NCBI GenBank assembly: GCA_035487295.1
Contig: DATHMH010000010.1
Coordinates: forward strand, 185,519-249,518
Direction of reading: 5' to 3'
Source: QIAW01 sp035487295
Lineage (GTDB): Bacteria > Acidobacteriota > Terriglobia > Terriglobales > Acidobacteriaceae
Length of the DNA: 64,000 nucleotides
Below are positions 45,070 through 55,207 of this stretch, in pieces; the stretch's first letter is position 1, and each line of letters begins with the position of its first letter. Made by a program: the position numbers and the translations under genes. The notes beneath the pieces are model-generated. The model made no database searches, had not been told where the DNA came from, and saw only the letters and a list, made by a program, of their open reading frames with translations.

Positions 45070-46993
45070 GGTCTTGTTGCCGGGGTTCCCGGTGCGGCAG
45101 GATGCTGGTGCATCCGGCACAACGTTTATAGATCACATAATTAGGAGAATCGTAAACGACCGCATATTGCGGATTGCCCTCCAGCCAACGCCAAAGCGCC
45201 AGATAATTTTCACGCCACTGGTCGGTGGCGGCCATCCGGCTCCAATCCTTGTCGAGCACGATGTACTCGGCGTCGGGATTGTGGTACTCCAGCAGGCGCA
45301 AAGATTGGTACAGGCTGCTGCGGTTGGCCACGCTGGGCAATAAATATCTGGGCACAGCGACTGACGCATCGGCAGGAAGCATGGCCGCAACGGTTCGCGC
45401 CTCCGCGTGCCAGGGCTGCGTTTGCAGATCGTCAACCTGCTGTCTTCCCGTCACGAACAAAATGCTGCTGAGCGCCGCTGCCAGTACGAATAAAACCATT
45501 GCTGCCTGTGTCAGATACAAATCTTTCTCTTTACGGTTATGGGATTTCCCGATTTTTTCAAGCGACAGCAAGAAGCCGGCAAACAACAGGACCGCCGGAA
45601 TGAGGGAGTAATGACGGTAAATCATCGCGGTGTTGCAGCCGCCACCCTGGCCCAACAGGTTGATGGCAACGTAAGGCAGGGCCAGCAGCCATGCGGGATT
45701 CAAAAGGAAAAGCACTCCTCCCAATGGATCGAGCAATTGTTTGGTATACACCAGATTTGCGCGGGTTAAGACAATCCGGGGATGGCTGATGATGTTCGAT
45801 ACCATCTGATGTGAAGTCGTTCCTAAATAAGAAAAGCAGCTTGCGACCGGCGAGGTGGCGCCATGCTGAAAGTAGGGGAAAACGATCTTCCATGACAGGA
45901 TGGCCCAGCAGAATGCAAAAGCGCAGGGGAACGCCACCCAGCGCAAGCTGCGCCGCTGCCATAGCGCCAGCAATCCAAGGCCGAACACTACGAATACCAG
46001 GTCTTCGCGCACTATCTGGGTGAGCACGAGCGCAATCACATAGGGTTTGAATCTGCCCTCCAGAAAAAAATAAAAGGCAAAGAGCAGGGGGAACCCAGCA
46101 ACCGAAAGAGGGGCGAAATCATAAAAATTCTGATACAAGATGGCCGGCATCAGCAGGAATGCAACCACAGCCATTGCCGAAAGCCCGGCTGAAAGCGTGC
46201 GCCGGCTGATGAGATAAACCGGCCAGGCGCAAAGGACGATAAACACGTTTCTTACAATGAGCAACGTGCTGGCTGCCTTGTGAAAGACATAAAAGAACAA
46301 AAACAGCCCCAGGACCAATTGATTGTGGCTTGAAAAATCGCTGCTTACAGATTTGCCGTAGAGCAGGTCGTGATACATGTTGCTATAGAACAGATGGCCA
46401 TGAAGTGTGGTGTAAAGGCACTGCGTAAAATAGCCGATATCCTGCCCTACATAGCCGAAAGCATGGAGCTTCGCCAGGCTGATAGAACTGGTAAGCGCAA
46501 AATAAATAACACAAAAAATAATGACAGCAGCCTTGGAAGTTAGCCCCAGATTAAAACTCTTCAGCGGCGCCGCCGCGGCAAGAACAAGATAGGCAATCAA
46601 CAGCAGCAATGATATTCCCAATAAAACAAGGGACCTTGCAAGCAAGGGGGGCTGGCCCAGAAAGTACTCGGGGAAGAACAGCACGAGCAGCAAAAAAGCT
46701 CTCAGACTGAATGCGAAAGCTTTGGTGCTTTCATATGATCCTGCAAAATTGCCCTGTATCAGCCAGGGGAAAAACCAGTTCAATAAAACAATGAAGGCGA
46801 TCGTAACAAGCAGGATCGGCAATTGCAGCAAATGGCCATACCCGCGGCCGCGTACAAATGCCGCCCATAGCCAGAGCGCAAGAAAGACAGAAATGCCTGC
46901 GATCTGGGCGCGATAAACATTCAGCCTTCCAGTATCCTGAATTGTTTTATGCCCCGCAGAGCTTTCTTCACACACCTCCGTGAATGCCGCCAT
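45062..46993 (-). CDS. DUF2079-family membrane protein
   Basis: A 643-residue protein with a dozen or more helices. The signature of DUF2079 is visible in LHAFGYVGQDIGYFTQCLYT and SSDFSSHNQLVLGLFLFFYV. It has a soluble C-terminal segment of about 110 residues (ARTVAAMLPADASVAVPRYL; YIVLDKDWSRMAATDQW). The family is distantly related to GT-C-type membrane glycosyltransferases, so it may transfer a lipid-linked sugar to the polymer from the periplasmic side (inference). GGAGGAAAGG gives a good ribosome-binding site. Confidence 0.8.
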   Translation of the reverse strand: MAAFTEVCEESSAGHKTIQDTGRLNVYRAQIAGISVFLALWLWAAFVRGRGYGHLLQLPILLVTIAFIVLLNWFFPWLIQGNFAGSYESTKAFAFSLRAFLLLVLFFPEYFLGQPPLLARSLVLLGISLLLLIAYLVLAAAAPLKSFNLGLTSKAAVIIFCVIYFALTSSISLAKLHAFGYVGQDIGYFTQCLYTTLHGHLFYSNMYHDLLYGKSVSSDFSSHNQLVLGLFLFFYVFHKAASTLLIVRNVFIVLCAWPVYLISRRTLSAGLSAMAVVAFLLMPAILYQNFYDFAPLSVAGFPLLFAFYFFLEGRFKPYVIALVLTQIVREDLVFVVFGLGLLALWQRRSLRWVAFPCAFAFCWAILSWKIVFPYFQHGATSPVASCFSYLGTTSHQMVSNIISHPRIVLTRANLVYTKQLLDPLGGVLFLLNPAWLLALPYVAINLLGQGGGCNTAMIYRHYSLIPAVLLFAGFLLSLEKIGKSHNRKEKDLYLTQAAMVLFVLAAALSSILFVTGRQQVDDLQTQPWHAEARTVAAMLPADASVAVPRYLLPSVANRSSLYQSLRLLEYHNPDAEYIVLDKDWSRMAATDQWRENYLALWRWLEGNPQYAVVYDSPNYVIYKRCAGCTSILPHREPRQQDHE

Positions 46994-47026
46994 CGTCGAA
47001 TAAATACCTTTCCTCCAGCTCGCCTG

Positions 47027-50000
47027 CTAGAAGCTGATTACCTTCACATTGGTATATTGAATGGGCTGGTTTGAAACATCCAGAGCGACACCGCCCGCGG
47101 CGAAAGTCGCGTCTGTTACCTGCAGCACCTGGGCATTGTCATAAAACACCTGGATTGTCGTTCCGTGCAGATCGATACGAATATTATGCATATTGGTATC
47201 GAACGCCAGCGGGGCCTGCGCCAGAAGAGCGAACCCTGAATCAATATTCCATTGTCCGATCGAGTAGAGCCTGATAAGCCCACTCCCGGGATAGAACCAC
47301 ACTCCATATCCTCCTCCGGTTGTGGTGTTCAGGCGCGCGCGAATGCCTCCAGGATAGTTGCTCGTGCCGGAGAGCTTGAAGTCGGCAGAAAAGCTGTAAT
47401 CCATCCAAGCCATGCTGCCGGTATAGGCCTGGGTTGGTCCCGCGCCGTCGTATGCATAGGCGCTGTTTACCACTGACCAGTCCTGCGCGTGTCCTAACGG
47501 AGAGATCTGCCAATTGCCGGCGTTTCCTGAACTGAAGTCATCGCTGAACAACAGATTGCCAACGTGCAGAGAAACCGGGACAGAAAGAGGACTGTTTCCT
47601 GCCTGCGGAGAGCTGAGAACAGCATTGCCGCTGTACTGTCCGATGGTCAAACTTGTGCTGTTTATATTCACAGTGGCCGTGCTTGGAGCGGTCCCGCCCG
47701 GAGGATTAACAGTGATCCAGCTCGAATCTCCGCTGCCGTTCCAGTTCATGATGCCTGCCCCGCCATTGGTAATGGTGATGGTCTGCCCGGCGGGATTGAG
47801 TGAAGTTGCCCCAAAGAAGTTCAGGGATGCCGGCGTAGAAACCAGGATCACCGGTTGCGGAGATACCGTCAAAGCGACGGAGATAGGGATCGGCGAATTT
47901 TGCGCTCCCTTGGAAAACACCAGGATCGTTCCATTGTAATTTCCAGCCCCCAAGCCAGCGGTGTTGGCTGAAACGTTGAGAGAACTTCCCGTTTGGCCGG
48001 AACCTGCCGAGAGCGTCAGCCACGAGACATTTGTCGAGACACTCCAGGCAAGTATCCCGCCCGAGCTGGAGAGTTGCATAGCCTGTGCCGGCGGATTGCT
48101 TCCGCCAGCCTGCGCCGTGAATGAGAAGCTATTAGGAACTGCCGAGATTGCATCGTTGGTAGCCGTAGAGCCGGTCACAAAAACGTTGTCAAAATTAATG
48201 ACTTGGCTGGAGACATCGAGGGCCACCATGCCTCCTGCAAGGGTCGTATCTGTAACGGAGATCAAAGAAGCACCATCCACCAGGGCTTGAATGGTAGAAC
48301 CATGAAACGACAGCCTGTACGTATGGAAGCTCGAGGTATCGAAGGTAAAGCTGGCTTGTGCCAACAGGGTAAAGCCGGAATCGATGTTCCAGGCCACCGT
48401 ACGGTACAACTTAACGGTCTTTTCGTTGGGGTAGAGCCACAGCGCGTAGGAAGCGCCTGTGCCTGGATTCACGCGTCCGCGGATGCCGCCAGGATAATCG
48501 CTTAAGGAAGCCAGTTTAATGTCAACCTGCAGATCGTAATTGCTCCAAGCAGCATCTCCCGCATAAATCTGGGTGTGGCCGCCTCCGTTATATTGAAGAA
48601 CACCATTGACCACCAACCAGTTCTGCGCCCTTCCCAAAGGCGAAATCGCCCAGCCATTCATCGTTCCGTCATTAAAATCGGAGGACATCAGCAATCCTGA
48701 GATGTTCAAAGTCACCGGAACCGTCTGTGGTGAATTCGATACTCCGGGCGATGAGACCTGAATGCTCCCCGAATAATTCCCAATGGCAAGGCCGCTGATA
48801 TTTGCCTGCGCATTGCTGGTAGAAGGAGCGGTGCCCGAGGTGCTTGAAAGGCTCAGCCACGAGGATGAGGGATTCAAGCTGGCAGTCCAGTTAATAACGC
48901 CTCCACCCAGATTTGTGATGTCAACCGGCACGGCAGCCGGATTTGGCTGGCCCTGGATTCCATCAAATGTAATGGAAGCAGGATTTATACCCAATTTGGG
49001 GTTACTGATCACAAGAGTCACCGCGACAGATTGTGGACTATCAGTCGCACCGGAGGCAGTCACGAGAATGCTTGCGGTATATGTCCCTTGCGCAAGCCCG
49101 CTGATGTTGGCGGAAGCGGTTAAAGTGCCGGAATTGGTTCCCGATCCCGGTGAAACGGTCAGCCAGGTCGCATTGCTGCTCGCAGTCCAACTCAAAGTTC
49201 CCGCTCCCGAATTGGTAATCGAGACGTTCTGCGCTGGAGGATTGCTGCCGCCCGGAACCGCCAGGAAGCTCAGCGAATTCTTGTTTAACGCCAACCCCGG
49301 TGGAGTAACGTTGGGAAACGAAATTGAAGTGCCATTGGCGAAGCCAGGAACATCTATTTGAGTTCCATCGTCATCATTAAAGAAGACAGCGCTCTCGGTC
49401 GTCACCGGATTGCCGTTCATGTCCGTTGCGCTTCCACTGAAGTTCAATGTGATGGTGCTGGCGTTTACCGACCCGCCGGTGATATTTGAGTTCACTCTGG
49501 CGTGCAGATAGGCGCCCATATCTTCCATAAATACAGGACGCCCCCCATGGCCGGTGACCCAGGACGAGACGTTGATTATGTGCTGTTGCCGCTCCTGAGT
49601 GGTGCTGTCGGCCATACTGCCGCCGTCATGGTTATAAATCTCGACTGGCCCCATACTGGACCAGAAACGCCATGTATAAGCTTCCCAATTTTCCAGGGCG
49701 GTGGCCGGAGAGATTCCACCCGCTGAGTTCGGCCATTTGGCGTCAAAACTCGGGTAATTCATCCCCTGGAGCTGCGTAGTAAAGCCAAAAAATGTCTTGG
49801 CCGGCAATCCAGCCCGGCTGCCAATAGTGTAATTGTCCACCCAGAAGATGGGCCATATCTCGTTAGGATTACAGTTCGATGGGGGCTGCTCGTATACCCT
49901 GAAAGGATGCAACCCAGGCAAACGCTGAGCCGGGGCCTTGCACGGCCCACTGTCATAAACCCCTGGTTGTTGGATCTCTGAAACATAACGGACGCCAAGT

Positions 50001-51352
50001 TGCCACATGTCGTAGCCAACATTGTTAGAAAAATCCCAAAAATGCGGGATCATATAAGAGGTAAAAGGCAGGACGTCGGAAGTGCCATTGAAGCTGCCGG
50101 TGCTGCCGCCGCCTTGCTGAAAAGACAGCAGAGCGTTGTAATTAGACAGCCATTGATTGTCATTGAGCGGAGACGGGTTCTCGCCGGTCCAATACAAATC
50201 GCCGCCCGAGCCGCCGGTATTTGTATGTGGACCAATTTTAAGATAGCCACCGTTAATATCATCAATAATGGTCTGGCGCGCCTGCGAACCGTTATTGTAG
50301 TCCGCACCCGCATCTTGAATATTGCCCGTTACCCTCCATGGTCCGCCAATGGTGACCTTCGTTCCATTGGGCAGGGTTTGCACTGTTCCCGGGCCGGTGA
50401 GGCTGGGGTTGAACATGTCTTCTACTCGGGTGGAGTAGCCATCGGCTGGGTCATCCTGCTGGATGGCAAACAGCCGCGGATAACCGCGGAACACGAAGGG
50501 CTTCTTGGCCGCCCAAACCAGGCTCCTCCAGAAAATATCATCAAGCCCCATGACAAAACCGAAGCGATCAGCTTTTAGATAATCATAGGTACCGATATTT
50601 ACAGCGTGGCCTGAACCAAAGGTAGTAACCGTCCAAAAAGCATCGCTTCCGATAGTCGCCAGCACCGTTCCGCCAGGATGAGGCTGGCCCTGTGCGTTCA
50701 AAAGCACAGTGGAGGTCGCGGTTCCCACGACCCCGTTATCGTTATTGTGGAAGTTATAAACCATGTTTCCTGTGGCCGAATTCGGGTTGCCGATAGGCCA
50801 TCGCAATTGGAGCTGGGTTATATAGTGAGGCGTAGCGCCATCGGGCAAATAAGTGGCCGGTATGGTAATGCCGGTGCCGGGAGTGCCAGGCGCAGAAGAC
50901 GTACAGCCAAAAATAGCCTGCATATGCGCATTCGTGCCAATGGCTGGATCCGAATCCAGGTTCACGAAACCTACGCCAGCCTCGACCGCCGACAATATAG
51001 CTTGCTGCCACGCGGAGCTGAGATTCAGACCGCGGTGGCCGGCTATAACCAGTGGCACAGTGGTTAGATCAGGCGGAGCAGTATTGGAGACGTCAATGAC
51101 CCGATACGGAATTTGCAGGTACTCCAGATAACGCTCAGGGTATCTTTGATACTCGCCGGGAGAAGCCAGGCTGGTATTGTAACCCGTGGTATTGGTGGAA
51201 TTAATCAGCACATCTACCGTCAGATCGCGTGTCTGCGCCGGTGCGTTAACCACAGAAATTGCCGACACAACAAGTCCGGCCAATGCGAGGCTTAAACCTT
51301 GCGCGGCTCTTTGCAGCAGCCTGCGCTGCAGTTGAATGGTTGCAGCAAACAC
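47027..51352 (-). CDS. 1441-residue secreted multidomain protein (deacetylase-like N-terminus, BACON and LamG/DUF1080-like domains)
   Basis: A signal sequence (LSLALAGLVVSAISVVNAPA) is followed by a roughly 650-residue N-terminal region that contains FAIQQDDPADGYST, LKIGPHTNTGGSGGD and EIYNHDGGSMADST. These Asp- and His-rich blocks recall NodB-fold polysaccharide deacetylases but no family can be assigned. From about 690 on there are BACON-type repeats (AGTLSWTASSNATWLTVSPG, LGGGVINWTASLNPSSSWLS) alternating with two concanavalin-like modules (WNIDSGFTLLAQASFTFDTS; WNIDSGFALLAQAPLAFDTN). It sits between the BY-kinase and the DUF2079 gene in the same direction, so it is likely made with the polymer it modifies or binds. 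It ends with no anchor. Confidence 0.7.
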   Translation of the reverse strand: MFAATIQLQRRLLQRAAQGLSLALAGLVVSAISVVNAPAQTRDLTVDVLINSTNTTGYNTSLASPGEYQRYPERYLEYLQIPYRVIDVSNTAPPDLTTVPLVIAGHRGLNLSSAWQQAILSAVEAGVGFVNLDSDPAIGTNAHMQAIFGCTSSAPGTPGTGITIPATYLPDGATPHYITQLQLRWPIGNPNSATGNMVYNFHNNDNGVVGTATSTVLLNAQGQPHPGGTVLATIGSDAFWTVTTFGSGHAVNIGTYDYLKADRFGFVMGLDDIFWRSLVWAAKKPFVFRGYPRLFAIQQDDPADGYSTRVEDMFNPSLTGPGTVQTLPNGTKVTIGGPWRVTGNIQDAGADYNNGSQARQTIIDDINGGYLKIGPHTNTGGSGGDLYWTGENPSPLNDNQWLSNYNALLSFQQGGGSTGSFNGTSDVLPFTSYMIPHFWDFSNNVGYDMWQLGVRYVSEIQQPGVYDSGPCKAPAQRLPGLHPFRVYEQPPSNCNPNEIWPIFWVDNYTIGSRAGLPAKTFFGFTTQLQGMNYPSFDAKWPNSAGGISPATALENWEAYTWRFWSSMGPVEIYNHDGGSMADSTTQERQQHIINVSSWVTGHGGRPVFMEDMGAYLHARVNSNITGGSVNASTITLNFSGSATDMNGNPVTTESAVFFNDDDGTQIDVPGFANGTSISFPNVTPPGLALNKNSLSFLAVPGGSNPPAQNVSITNSGAGTLSWTASSNATWLTVSPGSGTNSGTLTASANISGLAQGTYTASILVTASGATDSPQSVAVTLVISNPKLGINPASITFDGIQGQPNPAAVPVDITNLGGGVINWTASLNPSSSWLSLSSTSGTAPSTSNAQANISGLAIGNYSGSIQVSSPGVSNSPQTVPVTLNISGLLMSSDFNDGTMNGWAISPLGRAQNWLVVNGVLQYNGGGHTQIYAGDAAWSNYDLQVDIKLASLSDYPGGIRGRVNPGTGASYALWLYPNEKTVKLYRTVAWNIDSGFTLLAQASFTFDTSSFHTYRLSFHGSTIQALVDGASLISVTDTTLAGGMVALDVSSQVINFDNVFVTGSTATNDAISAVPNSFSFTAQAGGSNPPAQAMQLSSSGGILAWSVSTNVSWLTLSAGSGQTGSSLNVSANTAGLGAGNYNGTILVFSKGAQNSPIPISVALTVSPQPVILVSTPASLNFFGATSLNPAGQTITITNGGAGIMNWNGSGDSSWITVNPPGGTAPSTATVNINSTSLTIGQYSGNAVLSSPQAGNSPLSVPVSLHVGNLLFSDDFSSGNAGNWQISPLGHAQDWSVVNSAYAYDGAGPTQAYTGSMAWMDYSFSADFKLSGTSNYPGGIRARLNTTTGGGYGVWFYPGSGLIRLYSIGQWNIDSGFALLAQAPLAFDTNMHNIRIDLHGTTIQVFYDNAQVLQVTDATFAAGGVALDVSNQPIQYTNVKVISF

Positions 51353-51373
51353 TTCTCGTCTCCTCTGATTCCT

Positions 51374-52201
51374 CTACTCTCCAGGGTCCGTACTTTTCTG
51401 CTGGCGGTTCCCGTATCTATTTTTTTTGGTTCCGTACGGGTAATACGCCGACAGATAGTTATAAGAAGAATCATTACACTCAGTACTTTCGTTCATGATG
51501 ACCTGTTGCAAACGTGAGCCCAGATGTTCGATTGATTTTTCAATCAATACTCTCGGCGTCTTTCGTACCCGGACAACCAGCATTGTGAAATCTGCCATCG
51601 AGCTTAATTCCAGTGAATCGGCCATGGGGAACAAAGGAGGCGAATCCAGCACAACCCATTTGTAGCCTGCCTTTGCCCAACTCAGTAATTTGTGAATGTT
51701 CGCCCCCATAAATAACTTGATGGGATTGGAAGCCGCACTGCCGGCGGCCGGCAAAACGTAGAGTTGCATTGAATTTACCTGGCGCACAACTTCTTCGGGA
51801 TCGTCCCCATTTGCGAGCACCGCTTCAATCCCTCTATCTTCAGGGTCGGCGGAAAGCAATTTTGCGATCGAAGAATTTCTCAGGTCCATCTCTGCCAATA
51901 AGGTTGGAGCGCCGCTTTCTGCCAGGCACCAGGCCAGGTTCGTGGATGTAAGCGTCTTGCCGTCACCCGGTCCAGGGCTTGTAATCAGGATCACTGCCCC
52001 TTCGGGATAGCGTTCGGCAAGCTTGCGGCGCATGACCCGGTATTGTTCGGCCGCAATACCACCCGGGTCCGCCATGAAAACCAACCGGTTGCCGCCCACA
52101 GCAGCGCGCACGGTCAGAGGCAGCGATTTTTTCCGGCCAGCGTGAGTCGTTTCCAGAAGCGTAAATCTGGGCTGCGTTGCAGGGTTTTGAACCGTGCTCA
52201 T
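51374..52201 (-). CDS. Bacterial tyrosine kinase (CpsD/CapB-type, separate from its Wzc partner)
   Basis: A 275-residue BY-kinase. The P-loop is ILITSPGPGDGKTLTSTNLA, the second Walker A' motif is TLLAEMDLRNSS and Walker B is YKWVVLDSPPL. The C-terminus has a tyrosine cluster (YNYLSAYYPYGTKKNRY) for autophosphorylation. Its start overlaps the stop of the Wzz-domain gene (ATGA), the usual arrangement when kinase and membrane activator are separate proteins. Cycling phosphorylation controls polymer length and export. Confidence 0.9.
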   Translation of the reverse strand: MSTVQNPATQPRFTLLETTHAGRKKSLPLTVRAAVGGNRLVFMADPGGIAAEQYRVMRRKLAERYPEGAVILITSPGPGDGKTLTSTNLAWCLAESGAPTLLAEMDLRNSSIAKLLSADPEDRGIEAVLANGDDPEEVVRQVNSMQLYVLPAAGSAASNPIKLFMGANIHKLLSWAKAGYKWVVLDSPPLFPMADSLELSSMADFTMLVVRVRKTPRVLIEKSIEHLGSRLQQVIMNESTECNDSSYNYLSAYYPYGTKKNRYGNRQQKSTDPGE

Positions 52202-53727
52202 AAGACTGGGTGCACCTTCCACAAAACTGCCGCCACTATCAGGCAGCCAAGCAGGGAGACCGCCGCCGCACAAACCTGAAATCGAACTCTTCGCCTGCGG
52301 TCGGCATTGGTCTCAATTCTGGGAACCGCTCCCAGCAGCGCCACCGACGCGGGCAACAGCGCCTTCAATTCGCGCTCCGCCTTGATGGCGCCGCTCACGG
52401 TGTCTTGTAGGATTACCAGCATAATAGCGAACCCCAAAGAGCCTGCCGATGACCCCAGTATCATGGCCAAACGATTCGGCTTGAACGGACGCTCCGGCGG
52501 CCGTGCCGGGTCCATGATGGTGAAGCGCTCACCTTGCTGCTGGCGCTCCAGCTCGGTCGCCATTTCCGCGGACAAAGTTTTTTCCAGGAGCGAGCGATAG
52601 TTCTCTTTGGAAATCTCATAGTCGCGGGTCAGATCAGATAATTGCTGTTCCCGCATGGGAACTGCGTCCACCTTGGCCTGGTATACGTCCGACTGCAAAT
52701 GAATGCGGTGCTCCTCATCCAGAAGATGTTGTTTTTCCTGTTCGAGCACATCTAAACGCACGCTGGTGCTGGAATCGCCGTTGCCGCCAGCCTGCGCCGG
52801 GCTTGCCGGCAGGGCTTTGAGTTGCTCCTGCACTTGCCGCAAGCGGTCTTGCGCGGCGATCACATCGGGATGCGAAGCCGTATATTTCTTCTTGAGCTCC
52901 CATACTTCGTAACTTAATTGCCGCTGCTCAACTTCCAGCCGCTCCCGTTCACTCAATTGCGCCGGCGATACATTTTGCGATTGTTCCGGCATCCGGGTCA
53001 GGAGTTGCTTTTCCTGCTCCAGGCGATTCAACGAATCCGAGTTTGCCTGCAGCGCCACTTGTAAACGAGAAAGCGCCTGCAGGTTTGCCGGCATCTGGTC
53101 GGGCATCTCGCCCAAGTGCTGCATTTTGAAATCGCGCAGCGTCTGTTCCTGGCTTTGCAGGTTCTGCTTGGCTTCTTCCAGTTGGGCGGCAAGAAAGTTC
53201 GTGGTGCCCTCCGCCAGTTGCTCGCGGGTCTTGAGGTTCCATTCAATGAAGCTGGCGGCCAGCCGGTTGGCTACATCGGCGACCACCTTGGGCGAAGCCC
53301 CAACATAAGTAATCGTGAACGAACCCAGGCCCTGCCCCGAACTCTGGCTTACCTGCAGGGCAATATGCTGCCGCATTACTTCGATCACTTCCTCGCGGGA
53401 GTACTTTCGCAGCTCCGGATAAAGCTTCATCTCGTCAATGATCGAGCCCAGCCGGGTCACGCTCAGCACCTGCTGGGTGAGGGTGTTCAGACGCTCAGCC
53501 GGATCAGAGGTAATGGTTGAAGCTACGTAGCGGTCGGGAATCTGCTGAGGGTCAACCAGGATGGTCGTCGTAGCTTTATATTCATTCGGCAAAAAAGTGA
53601 TCACAACAATGGCAATGAGGGCAAGCGCCAATGCGGTCAGCCCAATCGTCCAGCAATTCCGCCGCAACAAGGCGGCGTATTCCTGAATCTGCTGCGGTAA
53701 GTGCTGTTCGGTCGCGTTATTCTTCAT
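52198..53727 (-). CDS. Polysaccharide chain-length/export protein with Wzz domain (Wzc-like, no kinase)
   Basis: A 509-residue inner-membrane protein. The N-terminal Wzz domain includes a first helix (WTIGLTALALALIAIVVITF) and ATTTILVDPQQIPDRYVAST. A long periplasmic coiled coil (about 170-400: EEAKQNLQSQEQTLRDFKMQ) follows, then DPARPPERPFKPNRLAMILG before the second helix. A last hydrophobic stretch closes the protein (CAAAVSLLGCLIVAAVL). It pairs with the downstream kinase and upstream Wza and barrel proteins. The start at 53727 overlaps the preceding gene by 11 bp. Confidence 0.9.
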   Translation of the reverse strand: MKNNATEQHLPQQIQEYAALLRRNCWTIGLTALALALIAIVVITFLPNEYKATTTILVDPQQIPDRYVASTITSDPAERLNTLTQQVLSVTRLGSIIDEMKLYPELRKYSREEVIEVMRQHIALQVSQSSGQGLGSFTITYVGASPKVVADVANRLAASFIEWNLKTREQLAEGTTNFLAAQLEEAKQNLQSQEQTLRDFKMQHLGEMPDQMPANLQALSRLQVALQANSDSLNRLEQEKQLLTRMPEQSQNVSPAQLSERERLEVEQRQLSYEVWELKKKYTASHPDVIAAQDRLRQVQEQLKALPASPAQAGGNGDSSTSVRLDVLEQEKQHLLDEEHRIHLQSDVYQAKVDAVPMREQQLSDLTRDYEISKENYRSLLEKTLSAEMATELERQQQGERFTIMDPARPPERPFKPNRLAMILGSSAGSLGFAIMLVILQDTVSGAIKAERELKALLPASVALLGAVPRIETNADRRRRVRFQVCAAAVSLLGCLIVAAVLWKVHPVL

Positions 53728-55207
53728 GTTCGTTTTCGTTCTTGGTATCCACAATGGACTCGGTATTGTTGTACTGGCTGCCCCGATGGGCGTCATGGCC
53801 CAGGGGAGTCCACAGCACAGTCACCATTGCGATATTTCTTCGTACAGCCGCGTTTGAGACTGTGTGATCGAAGCGGCGGTAACTTCCAACCAAAGTAAAG
53901 CTGTTCGATAGCCGCTTGCGTGCCTCACAGGAGGCAAAAAAACCGTGGTAAGGAGTAAGCTGCAACACTACCTGGCCTTTCACGTAACCGGCGTCGCAGC
54001 CCACTTCAACTTGCCGCCCCAGTTGTTTTCCCACCCCGACCACAACATTGTCTTCCCAGGTTCCGTGGCTCACATACCCGCTACTGAACTCACGATTGGC
54101 ACTGGCATAAGCCCGGGTGGTGGCATTGAGCGCTTTAGCCGCCGCAAAATGGAGGTTGAACGCCTGTTGCCGTCCGCAACCCTTGGAGCCGAACTCAGGG
54201 CCGGCGGCAACTTCCAGGATGGTGGTTGCATTGGGCTCGGTTCTGAAGTCGACTCCGGCTCCATTGGTATTACAAAGAATCTGTCCGATCTGGCGGGCCG
54301 TCTGGGCATAAAAGCCGTAACTGGTCCGCTCGGAAACCGCTTTCTCGTATTCAAGCCTGAAGGTCTTGATATCGTTGTGGGTGTTATCCGTAAATAAACG
54401 GGTATATGCGTCGTGGGTGAAAATCTTGACGGTGCGTTCCGCGTCCGGATGCCAGGTGATGGCCGCGACGGCGTCCGCCCCCCAAATCGTGCCTTGGTTT
54501 ATGCCTAAGTCGGCAGAGACCGGCTCCGCGATCACAAACCGGCCTACCGTGCGCGATGGCAAGGGACTAATCAACTGGAGTGCGTCATTTCCTAGCGTAT
54601 TGCGGGCTTCAAAATCCCAGCTCCATGACCGGTTGAAGTCGCCGCTGGCCAGCAACGATGTCCGATGAAAGAGATTGCCTCGAATTTCGCTGGCTGAATA
54701 ATGAGTGAAGGTGGAATCATGCTGTACCAGCAGGTAAGCCTTTCTCCATTGCATGGAGGTGGCCGCATATCCATCGTAGACAGATTCGAATGTTGGAAGA
54801 TTGCGGAAGGGGCCGGCTACGGCACTGTCGAACCCCTGCGTAGTCGCGCCGCCGTAGAAATACTGCATGTGGAACGGCTGCGGCACAACGATTGGGTCTC
54901 CGCCATTCAGCGCTGGGACATAACGGAAATCTACTGGCCGGGCCTGGGCATCGTCTTGTTGTGGCGATGACGCCGGAGTGCTCTCGTTCGTTTCAGCCTG
55001 AGAAGAATCGCTGGAATTATTCGCGCAAGCATCGCTCCCGGCCGGTCCTGCTGTCAGCAACGAGTTGCATATCTTCGATGAACTTTCACCAGCAGACTGA
55101 GACATCGCGCTTGGAGAAGCCCAAAGGCACAAAAGCAAGGCGGTGGCGACAACCGGAATCCTGCTTCCGGCAATATTCTTCGTATACTGCAGGTTAAAAG
55201 AAATCAT
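53717..55207 (-). CDS. Outer-membrane beta-barrel protein of the export locus
   Basis: A 496-residue protein with a signal peptide (IPVVATALLLCLWASPSAMS). A Ser/Asn-rich linker (about 40-85) precedes long runs of alternating-polarity strands (FEARNTLGNDALQLISPL; RLEYEKAVSERTSYGFYAQT; NSFTLVGSYRRFDHTVSNAA), as in outer-membrane barrels. Genes of this type accompany Wza/Wzc-like export systems. Its ATG overlaps the wza-like stop (ATGA) and its stop overlaps the Wzz gene. The C-terminus is hydrophilic (NENEHEE), which is unusual for a barrel that normally ends in an aromatic residue. Confidence 0.72.
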   Translation of the reverse strand: MISFNLQYTKNIAGSRIPVVATALLLCLWASPSAMSQSAGESSSKICNSLLTAGPAGSDACANNSSDSSQAETNESTPASSPQQDDAQARPVDFRYVPALNGGDPIVVPQPFHMQYFYGGATTQGFDSAVAGPFRNLPTFESVYDGYAATSMQWRKAYLLVQHDSTFTHYSASEIRGNLFHRTSLLASGDFNRSWSWDFEARNTLGNDALQLISPLPSRTVGRFVIAEPVSADLGINQGTIWGADAVAAITWHPDAERTVKIFTHDAYTRLFTDNTHNDIKTFRLEYEKAVSERTSYGFYAQTARQIGQILCNTNGAGVDFRTEPNATTILEVAAGPEFGSKGCGRQQAFNLHFAAAKALNATTRAYASANREFSSGYVSHGTWEDNVVVGVGKQLGRQVEVGCDAGYVKGQVVLQLTPYHGFFASCEARKRLSNSFTLVGSYRRFDHTVSNAAVRRNIAMVTVLWTPLGHDAHRGSQYNNTESIVDTKNENEHEE

